Positions 17,390-26,443 of a stretch of DNA of 64,000 nucleotides are shown here, in pieces (the stretch's first letter is position 1; each line of letters begins with the position of its first letter). The translations under genes and the position numbers were made by a program. Origin of the DNA: RU20A sp042610495 (GTDB lineage: Bacteria; Pseudomonadota; Alphaproteobacteria; Rhizobiales; Rhizobiaceae); the NCBI RefSeq assembly GCF_042610495.1, contig NZ_JBHGAP010000003.1, positions 201,217 to 265,216 of the forward strand, read 5' to 3'. Below the pieces are notes generated by a model. The model ran no database searches. It was not told the DNA's origin and worked only from the letters and a program-made list of their open reading frames with translations.

Positions 17390-18838
17390 TCACAGGCCTT
17401 TTTTGGATAGCAGGCGGGCGTAGAGGGCGGCATAGTCGCCGGCGCTCCGGTCCCAGGAAACGTCAGATTTCATGCCCTGCGCCTGGATGCGGCCCCAGAC
17501 GGCTGGGTCGGCATAGGCGCGGAATGCCCGGCGCAGCGCCATGCGCAGGCCATCGGCGGTGATGGGGGCAAGCTGGAAGCCGGTGGCGACGCCGGCGAGA
17601 AGGGCTGCCTCGTTGGCGTCAATCACCGTATCGGCGAGGCCGCCCGTGCGGCCGACAATCGGCACGCAGCCATAGCGCAGGCCATAGAGCTGGGTCAGGC
17701 CGCAGGGCTCGAAGCGCGAGGGAATGATGATCGCATCGGCGCCGGCCTGCATGCGGTGGGACAGCGGCTCGTTGTAGCCGGTGGTGATGGCGACGCGGCC
17801 CGGATGACGGCCGGCGGCGGCAAAGAGCGCGGTTTCAAGGCCGGGATCGCCGGAGCCGAGAATGGCGAGGCGCCCGCCACTGGCGACGATCTCCGGGATG
17901 ACTTCCACCAGAAGATCCATGCCCTTCTGCCAGGTCAGGCGACTGATGACGCAGAAGAGCGGACCATCGCCCGCCTCAAGACCGAACTCCGCAGCCAGTG
18001 CGGTCTTGTTCTCGATCCGTGTCTTCAGCGTGGCGGCGTCGAAACTGCGCGCAAGGAAGCTGTCGGTGGCGGGGTTCCAGACAACGGTGTCGATGCCGTT
18101 GACGATGCCGACGAGATCGTCGCCGCGCGCCTGCAGCAGGCCCTCCAGTCCCATGCCGAATTCCGGCGTGAGAATTTCCTGCGCATAGCTCGGGCTGACG
18201 GTGGTGATGGCATGGGCGGTGCGCAGGCCGCCCTTCAGCAGGCCGACATCGCCGTAATATTCGACGAACTCCATGGAGAAGGCTTCGGGCGGCAGCGCGA
18301 GTTCCGGGAAGATATCGGCGCCGAACTGGCCCTGGAAGGCGATGTTGTGCACCGTCATGATCGAGGGCACGGAGTGCGCGACGGGACTGAAGCGCATGTA
18401 GACGGGCGTGAGCGCCGCCTGCCAGTCATGGGCGTGAACGATGTCGGGGCGCCAGTCGGCGAGCTTGCCGTTGGCGATTTCCGATGCTGCCAGCGACAGC
18501 GCCGCAAAGCGGCGGAAATTATCCGGATAGTCCCTGCCGGCGGCGTCCACATAGGGGCCGCCCTCGCGGTCGTAGAGCCAGGGCGCGTCGAGCACGAGAA
18601 GGTCCAGCCCCTCGTGCTCGACAGCCAGAAGACCGGCGGGATTGCCGAAGAGGGTGTCGAAGGTGGCAATCTGGCGCGCCTCGCCGATCTTGCGCATCAC
18701 GGCCGGGTAGCCGGGCAGCAGGGTGCGCATGGCGATGCCGTGGCGTTTCAACGCCAGCGGCAACGCACCCGCGACATCCGCGAGCCCGCCGGTCTTGATC
18801 AGCGGATAGACTTCCGACGCGACAGACAGCACCTTCAT
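17390..18838 (-). CDS. glgA: Glycogen synthase (ADP-glucose)
   Basis: This 482-residue GT5 enzyme transfers glucose from ADP-glucose to the growing alpha-1,4-glucan. The N-terminus MKVLSVASEVYPLIKTGGLA contains the KTGGL ADP-glucose-binding motif. The C-terminal PSRFEPCGLTQLYGLRYG and TGGLAD segments are typical. Length is normal for bacterial GlgA. It lies 3 bp downstream of glgC and 1 bp upstream of pgm in the operon. Confidence 0.97.
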   Translation of the reverse strand: MKVLSVASEVYPLIKTGGLADVAGALPLALKRHGIAMRTLLPGYPAVMRKIGEARQIATFDTLFGNPAGLLAVEHEGLDLLVLDAPWLYDREGGPYVDAAGRDYPDNFRRFAALSLAASEIANGKLADWRPDIVHAHDWQAALTPVYMRFSPVAHSVPSIMTVHNIAFQGQFGADIFPELALPPEAFSMEFVEYYGDVGLLKGGLRTAHAITTVSPSYAQEILTPEFGMGLEGLLQARGDDLVGIVNGIDTVVWNPATDSFLARSFDAATLKTRIENKTALAAEFGLEAGDGPLFCVISRLTWQKGMDLLVEVIPEIVASGGRLAILGSGDPGLETALFAAAGRHPGRVAITTGYNEPLSHRMQAGADAIIIPSRFEPCGLTQLYGLRYGCVPIVGRTGGLADTVIDANEAALLAGVATGFQLAPITADGLRMALRRAFRAYADPAVWGRIQAQGMKSDVSWDRSAGDYAALYARLLSKKGL

Positions 18839-18841
18839 CGA

Positions 18842-20104
18842 TCACACACCCAGTTTGTCGATCATCGCCTGGGTGATCAGGCAGATGCCATTTTCGCTGC
18901 GACGGAAGCGCCGTGCATCCTCCTCGGGATCCTCGCCGACAACGAGGCCTTCGGGGATGACGACGCGGCTGTCGATCACCACGTTTTTCAGCTGCGCATG
19001 CCGGCCGATCTTCACATTCGGCAGGATGACGCCGTTTTCGATGCGCGAGAAGGAATTCACACGCACGCCCGTGAAGAGCAGGCTGCGGTTGAGCGTTGCA
19101 CCGGAGATGATGCAGTCGCCGGAGATCAGCGAGGATGTGGCCGAGCCGCGGCGCATCTCGTCGTCATGCACGAATTTCGCCGGCGGCTTGATCTCGGCAA
19201 AGGTCCAGATCGGCCAGGTGCTGTCGTAGATGTCGAGTTCCGGCGTCACATGGGTCAGGTCGATATTGGCCTGCCAGTAGGCGTCGATGGTCCCGACGTC
19301 GCGCCAGTAGGCCTCGCGCTCGAAATCGGAGCGCACGCAGGACTTGGTGAAGCGGTGGGCCACCGCTTTCCCGTTCTTGACGATATAGGGAATGATGTCC
19401 TTGCCGAAGTCGCGGCTGGAGTTCGAATCGGCGGCGTCGCGGCGCAACAGGTCCATCAGGAACTTGGTGCGGAAAACGTAGATGCCCATGGAGGCGAGCG
19501 CCATGTCCGGATTGCCGGGAATGCCCGGCGGATCGGCGGGCTTTTCGACGAAATCGATGATCTGGTCCTGGCCATCCACATGCATGACGCCGAAGCCGGT
19601 CGCTTCCATGCGCGGCACTTCCAGGCAGCCGATCGTGACATCGGCGCCGGAATCGACGTGCTGCTGGAGCATCAGCTCGTAGTCCATCTTGTAAATATGG
19701 TCGCCGGCCAGGATGACCATGAACTCGACGCCGCTGTCTTCGATGATGTCGATGTTCTGGTAGACCGCGTCGGCGGTGCCTTCATACCACTGCGTTTCGG
19801 ACACGCGCTGGGAGGCCGGCAGGATGTCGAAGCTTTCGTTTCGTTCCGGGCGGAAGAAGTTCCAGCCGTTCTGCAGGTGGCGGATCAGCGAATGCGCCTT
19901 GTACTGCGTGGCGACGCCAATGCGTCGGATACCGGAATTCAGCGCGTTGGAGAGCGCGAAATCGATAATGCGGGCCTTGCCGCCAAAATAGACGGCCGGC
20001 TTGGCGCGGCGGTCGGTGAGTTCCTTCAGGCGGCTTCCCCGGCCACCGGCCAGCACATAGGCCATGGCATCACGGGCAAGGGGCTGAATGCGTTTTTCGA
20101 CCAT
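18842..20104 (-). CDS. glgC: Glucose-1-phosphate adenylyltransferase
   Basis: This 420-residue enzyme makes ADP-glucose, the committed step of glycogen synthesis. The nucleotide-binding loop is AYVLAGGRGSRLKELTDRRA, followed by KPAVYFGGKARIIDFALSN. Allosteric control by glycolytic intermediates is known for the family. The ATG at 20104 follows GGGAGGA. The longer frame to 20182 runs into the spacer and is not used. A 114-bp spacer separates it from glgB. Confidence 0.97.
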   Translation of the reverse strand: MVEKRIQPLARDAMAYVLAGGRGSRLKELTDRRAKPAVYFGGKARIIDFALSNALNSGIRRIGVATQYKAHSLIRHLQNGWNFFRPERNESFDILPASQRVSETQWYEGTADAVYQNIDIIEDSGVEFMVILAGDHIYKMDYELMLQQHVDSGADVTIGCLEVPRMEATGFGVMHVDGQDQIIDFVEKPADPPGIPGNPDMALASMGIYVFRTKFLMDLLRRDAADSNSSRDFGKDIIPYIVKNGKAVAHRFTKSCVRSDFEREAYWRDVGTIDAYWQANIDLTHVTPELDIYDSTWPIWTFAEIKPPAKFVHDDEMRRGSATSSLISGDCIISGATLNRSLLFTGVRVNSFSRIENGVILPNVKIGRHAQLKNVVIDSRVVIPEGLVVGEDPEEDARRFRRSENGICLITQAMIDKLGV

Positions 20105-20218
20105 GGTAATCCTCCCATTCGAATGTTGTCCGGTTCCACCGGCCCGTTCCCCTGGGGCCGATCGTTCCTCGTGTTCTTGCATCTTGCCGTCGTCCGCGCG
20201 GGAGGCGCGGTCTGCGGC

Positions 20219-22429
20219 CTACTCCTGTTCGAACATCAGTGTCGCCAGCGGCGGCAGGGTGATGTTCGCCAAAATGGCTCCGGACGCTTGTCTCTCGGCA
20301 TGAACGGCTCCGCCGTTGCCCTTTCCGCTTCCTCCATAGATCTCTGCATCGCTGTTCAATATTTCCTTCCACCGGCCCTCGGCCGACAGGGGAATGGTGT
20401 AGTGCTCGCGGTAGACGGGCGTGAAATTCGTCACCACGGCCACCGTCTTCTCCCCCGGCGCCTTGCGCAGCCAGGCGAAGACGGAATTGTCGCTGTCATT
20501 GGCGATCAGCCATTCGAAGCCGTCGCCCTCGCAGTCGCGCGCATGCAGCGCGGGCTTGGCGCGGTAGGTGCCGTTGAGGTCCCTGACGAGACGGCGCATG
20601 CCGGCATGCATGTGATATTCGTCGAGGTTCCAGTCGAGACCGCGATCCTCCGACCATTCGCGCCACTGGGCAAATTCCTGGCCCATGAACAAAAGCTTCT
20701 TGCCGGGATAGCCCCACATGAAGCCGTAATAGGCACGCAGGTTGGCGAATTTCTGCCAGTCGTCGCCGGCCATCTTGGCAATCAGCGATCCCTTGCCGTG
20801 CACGACCTCGTCGTGGGAGAGCGGCAGCACGAAGTTTTCGGTGAAGGCGTAGAGCAGGCCGAAGGTGAGGTCGTTGTGATGGTGCTTGCGGTGGATGGGC
20901 TCGCGGGCGAGATATTGCAGCGTATCGTGCATGAAGCCCATGTTCCACTTGAAGCCGAAGCCCAGGCCGCCGGCATGGACGGGATGGGAGACCTTCGGCC
21001 AGGAGGTGGATTCCTCGGCAATCGTCAGGATGCCGGGATGGCTGCCATAGACGGCGGCGTTCATCTGCTGGAGGAAACGCACCGCCTCCAGGTTTTCGTT
21101 CCCGCCATATTCGTTCGGCACCCATTCCCCTTGCTTGCGGGAATAATCGAGGTAGAGCATCGAGGCGACCGCATCGACGCGAAGGCCGTCCAGATGGAAC
21201 TTCTCCGCCCAGTAGAGGGCGTTGTTGAGGAGATAGGCGAGGACTTCGGCGCGGCCGAAATTGTAGATCGCCGTGTTCCAGTCCGGATGGTAGCCCTGGC
21301 GGGGGTCTTCATGTTCGTAAAGCGCGGTGCCGTCGAACCAGCGAAGCCCGTGGGCATCGGTCGGGAAGTGGGCCGGCACCCAGTCGAGGATGACGCCGAG
21401 GCCGACCTTGTGGGCGCCGTTGACGAAGCGGGCGAAGCCTTCTGGCTCGCCGAAACGGGCCGTTGGCGAATAGAGGCCCGTCGTCTGGTAGCCCCAGGAG
21501 GGGTCGAAGGGATATTCGGTGACGGGCAGGAACTCGACATGGGTGAAGCCCATGTCGACGCAGTAGGGGATCAGCCGTTCGGCCAGTTCGTCCCAGCTCA
21601 GCATCGTGCCGTCTTCGCGCCGCTGCCAGGAGGCGGCATGCACCTCGTAGATGGAGATCGGCTGGCGGCGCGCATCGGTGCTGGCCCAGAACTTGCGGTG
21701 TGCCTCGTCTTCCCAGACCTGCGCGATCTCGCCCGTCGTCATCGAGGCGTTCTTCGGCCGCAGTTCCGAGCGGCGGGCGAAGGGGTCAGCCTTCAGGGGC
21801 AGCAGTTCGCCGTTCTTGCCGATGATCTCGTATTTGTAGGGAACGCCTTCGGGCACGCCGGGAATGAAGATTTCCCAGATGCCGGTATCGATCCTCAGGC
21901 GCATCTGGTGGCGGCGGCCATCCCAGCTGTTGAAATCGCCGACCACGGAGACGCGCTGCGCATTCGGTGCCCAGACGGCAAAGTGGAAGCCTTCCGCGCC
22001 TTCGTGGCTGAGCGGATGGGCGCCCATCTTGTCGAAGAGGCGCAGATGCGAGCCTTCACGGATGTAATAATCGTCCATCGGCCCGAGGACCGGGCCGAAG
22101 CTGTAGGGGTCGATGACGGTCCAGTCGCCGCCGCCGTTCTTCAGCCGATACCGGATCGGCTGACGCTTCATCAGCGTTACCGGTCCTTCGAAGAAGCCGG
22201 CATCGTGGCGGCGCTTGAGCGTGCCGATCGCCTTGCCGGCCAGCGTTTCGGCCACGGCCTCCTCTGCGCCGGGCACGAAGCAGCGGGCGATGAACCCGCC
22301 CTTGATCTCATGCACTCCGAGAACTGCAAACGGGTCGCGGTGATGGCCGGCGACGATCGCTGCAATTTCCGCCTCCGAGAGGACGCCCCCTCCATTTTCG
22401 GTCGTCACGTTGGCGGAAATTTCGGTCAT
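20219..22429 (-). CDS. glgB: 1,4-alpha-glucan branching enzyme
   Basis: This 736-residue GH13 enzyme introduces alpha-1,6 branches. It has an N-terminal extension, a CBM48 module, and a barrel with the nucleophile Asp in GLRVDAVASMLYLDYSR, the Glu in ILTIAEESTSWP and LSHDEVVHGKGSL. The ATG at 22429 overlaps the glgP stop (ATGA), and a GGAGGGCAGG site precedes it, indicating coupled translation. Length is normal for GlgB. Confidence 0.97.
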   Translation of the reverse strand: MTEISANVTTENGGGVLSEAEIAAIVAGHHRDPFAVLGVHEIKGGFIARCFVPGAEEAVAETLAGKAIGTLKRRHDAGFFEGPVTLMKRQPIRYRLKNGGGDWTVIDPYSFGPVLGPMDDYYIREGSHLRLFDKMGAHPLSHEGAEGFHFAVWAPNAQRVSVVGDFNSWDGRRHQMRLRIDTGIWEIFIPGVPEGVPYKYEIIGKNGELLPLKADPFARRSELRPKNASMTTGEIAQVWEDEAHRKFWASTDARRQPISIYEVHAASWQRREDGTMLSWDELAERLIPYCVDMGFTHVEFLPVTEYPFDPSWGYQTTGLYSPTARFGEPEGFARFVNGAHKVGLGVILDWVPAHFPTDAHGLRWFDGTALYEHEDPRQGYHPDWNTAIYNFGRAEVLAYLLNNALYWAEKFHLDGLRVDAVASMLYLDYSRKQGEWVPNEYGGNENLEAVRFLQQMNAAVYGSHPGILTIAEESTSWPKVSHPVHAGGLGFGFKWNMGFMHDTLQYLAREPIHRKHHHNDLTFGLLYAFTENFVLPLSHDEVVHGKGSLIAKMAGDDWQKFANLRAYYGFMWGYPGKKLLFMGQEFAQWREWSEDRGLDWNLDEYHMHAGMRRLVRDLNGTYRAKPALHARDCEGDGFEWLIANDSDNSVFAWLRKAPGEKTVAVVTNFTPVYREHYTIPLSAEGRWKEILNSDAEIYGGSGKGNGGAVHAERQASGAILANITLPPLATLMFEQE

Positions 22430-24891
22430 CCTGCCCTCCAGATTTCCTTCGCATATTGCCGGATCGTCCGGTCGGAGGAAAACCATCCCATCCGCGCCGT
22501 GTTCCGGATGGTCTTCGAATACCAGACCTGAGGGTCGGTCCAGAGCGCATCAACCTCGCGCTGGGCCTTCGCATAGGCATCGAAGTCGGCGGCAACCATG
22601 AACCAGTCATGGTTGTAGAGACCATCGACGAGACCGGCAAAACGGCCGCTGTCGCCCGGCGAGAAGACGCCGGAAGAGATGGCGGAAAGCGCCTGCTGAA
22701 GCTCGCGGGAGCTTTCGATGATGGCGCGCGGATTGTGGCCTTCGGCGCGGGTCTTGGAGACCTCTTCCGCCGTCATGCCGAAGATCTTGATGTTCTCTTC
22801 GCCGACATGGTCGCGCATTTCGACGTTTGCGCCGTCGAGCGTGCCGATGGTCAGCGCGCCGTTCAGGCCGAACTTCATGTTGCCGGTGCCGGAGGCTTCC
22901 ATGCCTGCGGTCGAGATCTGTTCCGACAGGTCTGCGGCCGGAACGATCACCTCGGCCAGCGAGACGTTGTAGTTGGGAACGAAGACGACCTTCAGCAGGC
23001 CGCGCACGGCCGGGTCGTTGTTGATGACGCGGGCGACGTCGTTCGCCAGCTTGATGATGAGTTTGGCGTTGTGGTAGCTCGGCGCGGCCTTGCCGGCAAA
23101 GAGCTTCACACGCGGCACCCAGTCGAGTTCGGGATGCGAGCGCATCTGGTCGTAGAGCGCGATTGCCTCGATGATGTTGAGCAGCTGGCGCTTGTATTCG
23201 TGGATGCGCTTGATCTGGATGTCGAAGAGCGCGGAAGGATCCAGGCGGATGCCCATGCGGCTCTGCACGAGCTTGGCGAGCTTGACCTTGTTGGCGCGCT
23301 TCACCGCCGCGAACTTCTCCTGGAAGTCCTTGTTGTCGGCGAAGGCGTCGAGTTCGGAAAGCGCTTCCGTCTCGTCCATGAAGCGATCGCCGATCGCCTC
23401 GCGGATCAGCGAGAAGAGGCCGGGATTGCACTGCATCAGCCAGCGGCGGGGCGTGATGCCGTTTGTCTTGTTGTTGATGCGGGTCGGGTAGAGCCGGTGC
23501 AGGTCGGCAAAGACCGTTTCCTTCATCAGCTCGGTGTGCAGCGCCGAGACGCCGTTGATCGAGTGCGAGCCGACAAAGGCGAGGTTGCCCATGCGCACGC
23601 GGCGTTCGCCGCTTTCGTCGATCAGCGAGATCGAGCGGATCTGCTGGTCGGTGTGCGCCTTCTGGCGGCGGGCCTCGCCGAGGATCATCGCGTTGATCGC
23701 GTAGACGATCTGCATGTGCCGCGGCAGCAGGCGCTCGAAGAGCGGCACCGGCCAGCTTTCCAGCGCTTCGGGCAGCAGCGTGTGGTTGGTGTAGGAGAAG
23801 GTCAGCCGGGCGATTTCCCAGGATTGCTCGAAGTCGAGGCCGTGCACGTCGGTCAGCAGGCGCACGAGTTCGGCAACGGCGACGGCCGGGTGCGTGTCGT
23901 TGAGCTGGATGGAGACGGCATCCGGCAGCGAGGTGAAATCCGGATATTGCTGCAGATGGCGGCGCAGGATGTCCTGCAGCGAGGCGGAGGAGAAGAAGAA
24001 CTCCTGGCGCAGGCGCAGTTCCTGGCCGGCCGGTGTTGCGTCGGCCGGGTAGAGGACGCGGGCAAGGCTTTCGGCCTTGTTGCTTTCCCGGAGCGCCCCG
24101 ATGTGGTCGCCGGCGTTGAAGGCGTCGAGCAGGATCGGGTCGATCGGCGTTGCCGTCCACAGACGCAGCGTGTTGACGCGGTTGGCGCGCCAGCCGACGA
24201 CGGGCGTGTCGTAGGCGGTGGCGATAACGCGCTCGGCCGGCTTCCAGACGTAACGGGTCACTTCCTCGTCGACGTTGACCGTCTCCACAGCGCCGCCGAA
24301 GCCGATTTCATAGGAGCTTTCACGGCGCTCGAACTCCCAGGGATTGCCGTGGGCGAGCCAGTTTTCCGGCAGTTCCACCTGCCAGCCATCGGCCATCTGC
24401 TGGCGGAAGAGGCCGTGCACGTAGCGGATGCCGTAGCCATAGGCGGGAACATCGACGGTCGCCATCGATTCCATGAAACAGGCTGCGAGGCGGCCGAGAC
24501 CGCCATTGCCAAGCGCTGCGTCCGGCTCGAGTTCTGCAATCACGTCGATATCGACGCCGAGCGAGGTCAGCGCCACACGCATCTCGTCCATGATGCCGAT
24601 ATTGGTCATGGCGTCGCGCATCAGGCGGCCAATCAGGAATTCCAGCGAGAGGTAGTAGACCCGCTTCGAGCCTTCGGCATAGGTGCGCTTGGTGGCTTCC
24701 ATCCACTTGTCCGTCACGCGGTCGCGCGCAACGAGAATGGCGGCGGTCAGCCAGTCGTGCGGCTTTGCCACCTTCGGATCCTTGCCGATGCGGTACTTCA
24801 GACGTTCGAGGATCTCGGTTGCCAGCTGCTCCGGGTCCGACGTGCGTAGTGCCGGCGTGGGCAGGTTGCTGGAATTTACCTGGTTCATCAT
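22426..24891 (-). CDS. glgP: Glycogen phosphorylase
   Basis: This 821-residue GT35 enzyme releases glucose-1-phosphate from glycogen. The pyridoxal phosphate region EASGTGNMKFGLNGALTIGT holds the conserved Lys. LGNGGLGRLAACFMES and the C-terminal blocks are typical. Two adjacent ATGs (24889-24891 and 24886-24888) can start it; the frame to 25020 adds unrelated residues. It is the first gene of the minus-strand operon glgP-glgB-glgC-glgA-pgm-(repeat)-glgX, so the operon promoter should lie in 24892-25050. Confidence 0.97.
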   Translation of the reverse strand: MMNQVNSSNLPTPALRTSDPEQLATEILERLKYRIGKDPKVAKPHDWLTAAILVARDRVTDKWMEATKRTYAEGSKRVYYLSLEFLIGRLMRDAMTNIGIMDEMRVALTSLGVDIDVIAELEPDAALGNGGLGRLAACFMESMATVDVPAYGYGIRYVHGLFRQQMADGWQVELPENWLAHGNPWEFERRESSYEIGFGGAVETVNVDEEVTRYVWKPAERVIATAYDTPVVGWRANRVNTLRLWTATPIDPILLDAFNAGDHIGALRESNKAESLARVLYPADATPAGQELRLRQEFFFSSASLQDILRRHLQQYPDFTSLPDAVSIQLNDTHPAVAVAELVRLLTDVHGLDFEQSWEIARLTFSYTNHTLLPEALESWPVPLFERLLPRHMQIVYAINAMILGEARRQKAHTDQQIRSISLIDESGERRVRMGNLAFVGSHSINGVSALHTELMKETVFADLHRLYPTRINNKTNGITPRRWLMQCNPGLFSLIREAIGDRFMDETEALSELDAFADNKDFQEKFAAVKRANKVKLAKLVQSRMGIRLDPSALFDIQIKRIHEYKRQLLNIIEAIALYDQMRSHPELDWVPRVKLFAGKAAPSYHNAKLIIKLANDVARVINNDPAVRGLLKVVFVPNYNVSLAEVIVPAADLSEQISTAGMEASGTGNMKFGLNGALTIGTLDGANVEMRDHVGEENIKIFGMTAEEVSKTRAEGHNPRAIIESSRELQQALSAISSGVFSPGDSGRFAGLVDGLYNHDWFMVAADFDAYAKAQREVDALWTDPQVWYSKTIRNTARMGWFSSDRTIRQYAKEIWRAG

Positions 24892-24962
24892 GGAAAAGAT
24901 CGCCCCCTCTTTCCAGTTTTCAAGGCCCGCACCCTCCGGGTTAGATCGATTTATGCATCTAT

Positions 24963-24990
24963 CCGAAGCGCTTGCAATATGCCTTGTCAA
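24963..24990 (-). promoter_or_regulatory. Probable glg operon promoter region with LacI-type operator
   Basis: On the minus strand a perfect TTGACA (24985-24990) is followed about 9 bases later by TGCAAGCGCTTCGG (24963-24976). This is a pseudo-palindrome around AAGCGCTT like LacI/GalR-family operators. It lies about 75-100 bases before the glgP start. No strong -10 hexamer is obvious, so the promoter call is tentative. Confidence 0.4.
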
Positions 24991-25050
24991 TAAAGCGGCC
25001 ATGCGTTGCGCGCAGGGCAAGCGGGCGGGAGAGATGGATCGAAGCCTTTG

Positions 25051-25092
25051 AAAAAAATGCTGAAAGCCGCCTGCGTGGGGCAGGCGGCTTTT
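25051..25092 (-). terminator. Intrinsic terminator after the vWA gene
   Basis: A 12-bp stem AAAGCCGCCTGC (25063-25074) pairs with 25081-25092 across a 6-base loop. On the minus strand a T-run (25051-25057) follows shortly after. It separates the vWA gene from the glg operon promoter. Confidence 0.7.
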
Positions 25093-25107
25093 GGGGAGCG
25101 GCAGTGT

Positions 25108-26307
25108 CTACTTGCTCAGGCGCGTGGCGAGCGCTGTCGCCCGCTCGCCGATGAACTTGAAGGCGGCGGACAATTGATCCGCGTTTTCGGCCGGAATGTA
25201 GTGCGCGTCGCTGGTTGCGCAGTAGCGCAGCAGATCCTGCCCGGCTTTCGGCGCCATGAAGGGGATGGAATAGACCTCGATCTTTTCCTTCCGGGCCATG
25301 TCGCAATAGGTCTTCGTGGTCGAATCGGCGTTGGCGACGTTGTTTTCGCCGTCCGTCAGAAGAACGATGAATTTCGACGGCACCTGCCCATTCTTGGCCT
25401 TGTGGACGGCATTCTCGCTGGTCTTCATCAGCGCGTTATAGGCGTTGACGAAAGCCGGCGCCGAGTTGGTCGTCCCGCTCGGAACAAGCGCGTCCACGTA
25501 GCTTTTGACCGACTTCGTTCCCCACTTCAGGTTGGTCGGCGTGTCGGCCTTCGAGTTGTAGGAGTTGCCCCCGGTCCTGACCAGCGTCGCGGTCGGGTCC
25601 GCGTTGTCCAGCGTCGAAAGAAGGTCGGCGACGGCCATCTTCAGCGCTTCCATCTTCGTGTAGTAGTCCGCGTAGGTGCCCGTGCAGGTCTTCGGCGACC
25701 ATTTCGACCCGCAGTCGTAGGTGTAGGTGCGCGTCGTTTCCGTTTGCGTCTTCTCATCCATGGAGCCGGAGCGGTCCAGCACGAGATACATGGAGATGGC
25801 ATTCTTCGATTCGGTGCTGGCTGTTGCCGTGCCCGCGGTCTTGATATCGGTGGAGTTCTGGCCGAACAGGCCCGTCAACGGGGTAAAGTAGACCGTTCTA
25901 CCCGCGAGCACGTCGATCGTGTATTCCTTGGCGTTGCCGGTTGTCGCCTTCGTCGCGATGGTGACGACAGCGTTGGAGGCGACCTCTTCCGGGGTCGTTC
26001 CCTTGCTCTTGTCCTTCTCCATGCTGCTGCCGGAAAGCTGGCCCTTGAGATAGTTGAGGACGATCTTCTTGGCTTCGTCTTCGCTGACACCCTTGCCTGC
26101 CATTGCCGAGGCACCGGCAAGTGCGGCAGCGTCAACGGCATCCTGCAATTCGTGCTTGGTCATGACCATGGTCGCCATGTCCATGGCAACGCCGCCGGCC
26201 CCGATCAGAACGGGCAAGGTCAAGGCGCCCAGCATGCCGAAATTGCCGCGCCTGTTCATCAGGAGGCAACGGAGCTTGGAAAGGGTGCGTACGCGCATCA
26301 TGTGCAT
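25108..26307 (-). CDS. TadE/TadG-like protein with C-terminal von Willebrand A domain
   Basis: This 399-residue protein starts with a TadG-like N-terminus: RRGNFGMLGALTLPVLIGAG (residues 19-38) spans a membrane segment and is followed by the DMATMVMTKHELQDAVDAAA pattern. The second half is a vWA domain with the metal site DRSGSM (Asp178) and LLTDGENN. It is probably membrane-anchored with the vWA part outside. TadG proteins are linked to Flp/Tad pili, but no tad genes are nearby, so it is an orphan and its partner is unknown. ATGs at 26307, 26301 and 26298 are possible starts. Confidence 0.8.
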   Translation of the reverse strand: MHMMRVRTLSKLRCLLMNRRGNFGMLGALTLPVLIGAGGVAMDMATMVMTKHELQDAVDAAALAGASAMAGKGVSEDEAKKIVLNYLKGQLSGSSMEKDKSKGTTPEEVASNAVVTIATKATTGNAKEYTIDVLAGRTVYFTPLTGLFGQNSTDIKTAGTATASTESKNAISMYLVLDRSGSMDEKTQTETTRTYTYDCGSKWSPKTCTGTYADYYTKMEALKMAVADLLSTLDNADPTATLVRTGGNSYNSKADTPTNLKWGTKSVKSYVDALVPSGTTNSAPAFVNAYNALMKTSENAVHKAKNGQVPSKFIVLLTDGENNVANADSTTKTYCDMARKEKIEVYSIPFMAPKAGQDLLRYCATSDAHYIPAENADQLSAAFKFIGERATALATRLSK

Positions 26308-26443
26308 CTCGCAGTGGGTTCAACGTTCTGCGAGACTAACCAAGACACCCTTCCGGATGGTTTCAGCGATAGATGAAATTTGAATCATTCCGGAGAAATC
26401 CCCCGAATTTCAGGGGCGTTTTGGCGACATGTCCAATTTTGGA

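Noticed and set aside
17756..22531. A 1591-codon open frame on the plus strand opposite glgA, glgC and glgB
   Set aside because: It is antisense to three conserved enzymes with intact motifs, has low-complexity GC-driven composition and no ribosome site.
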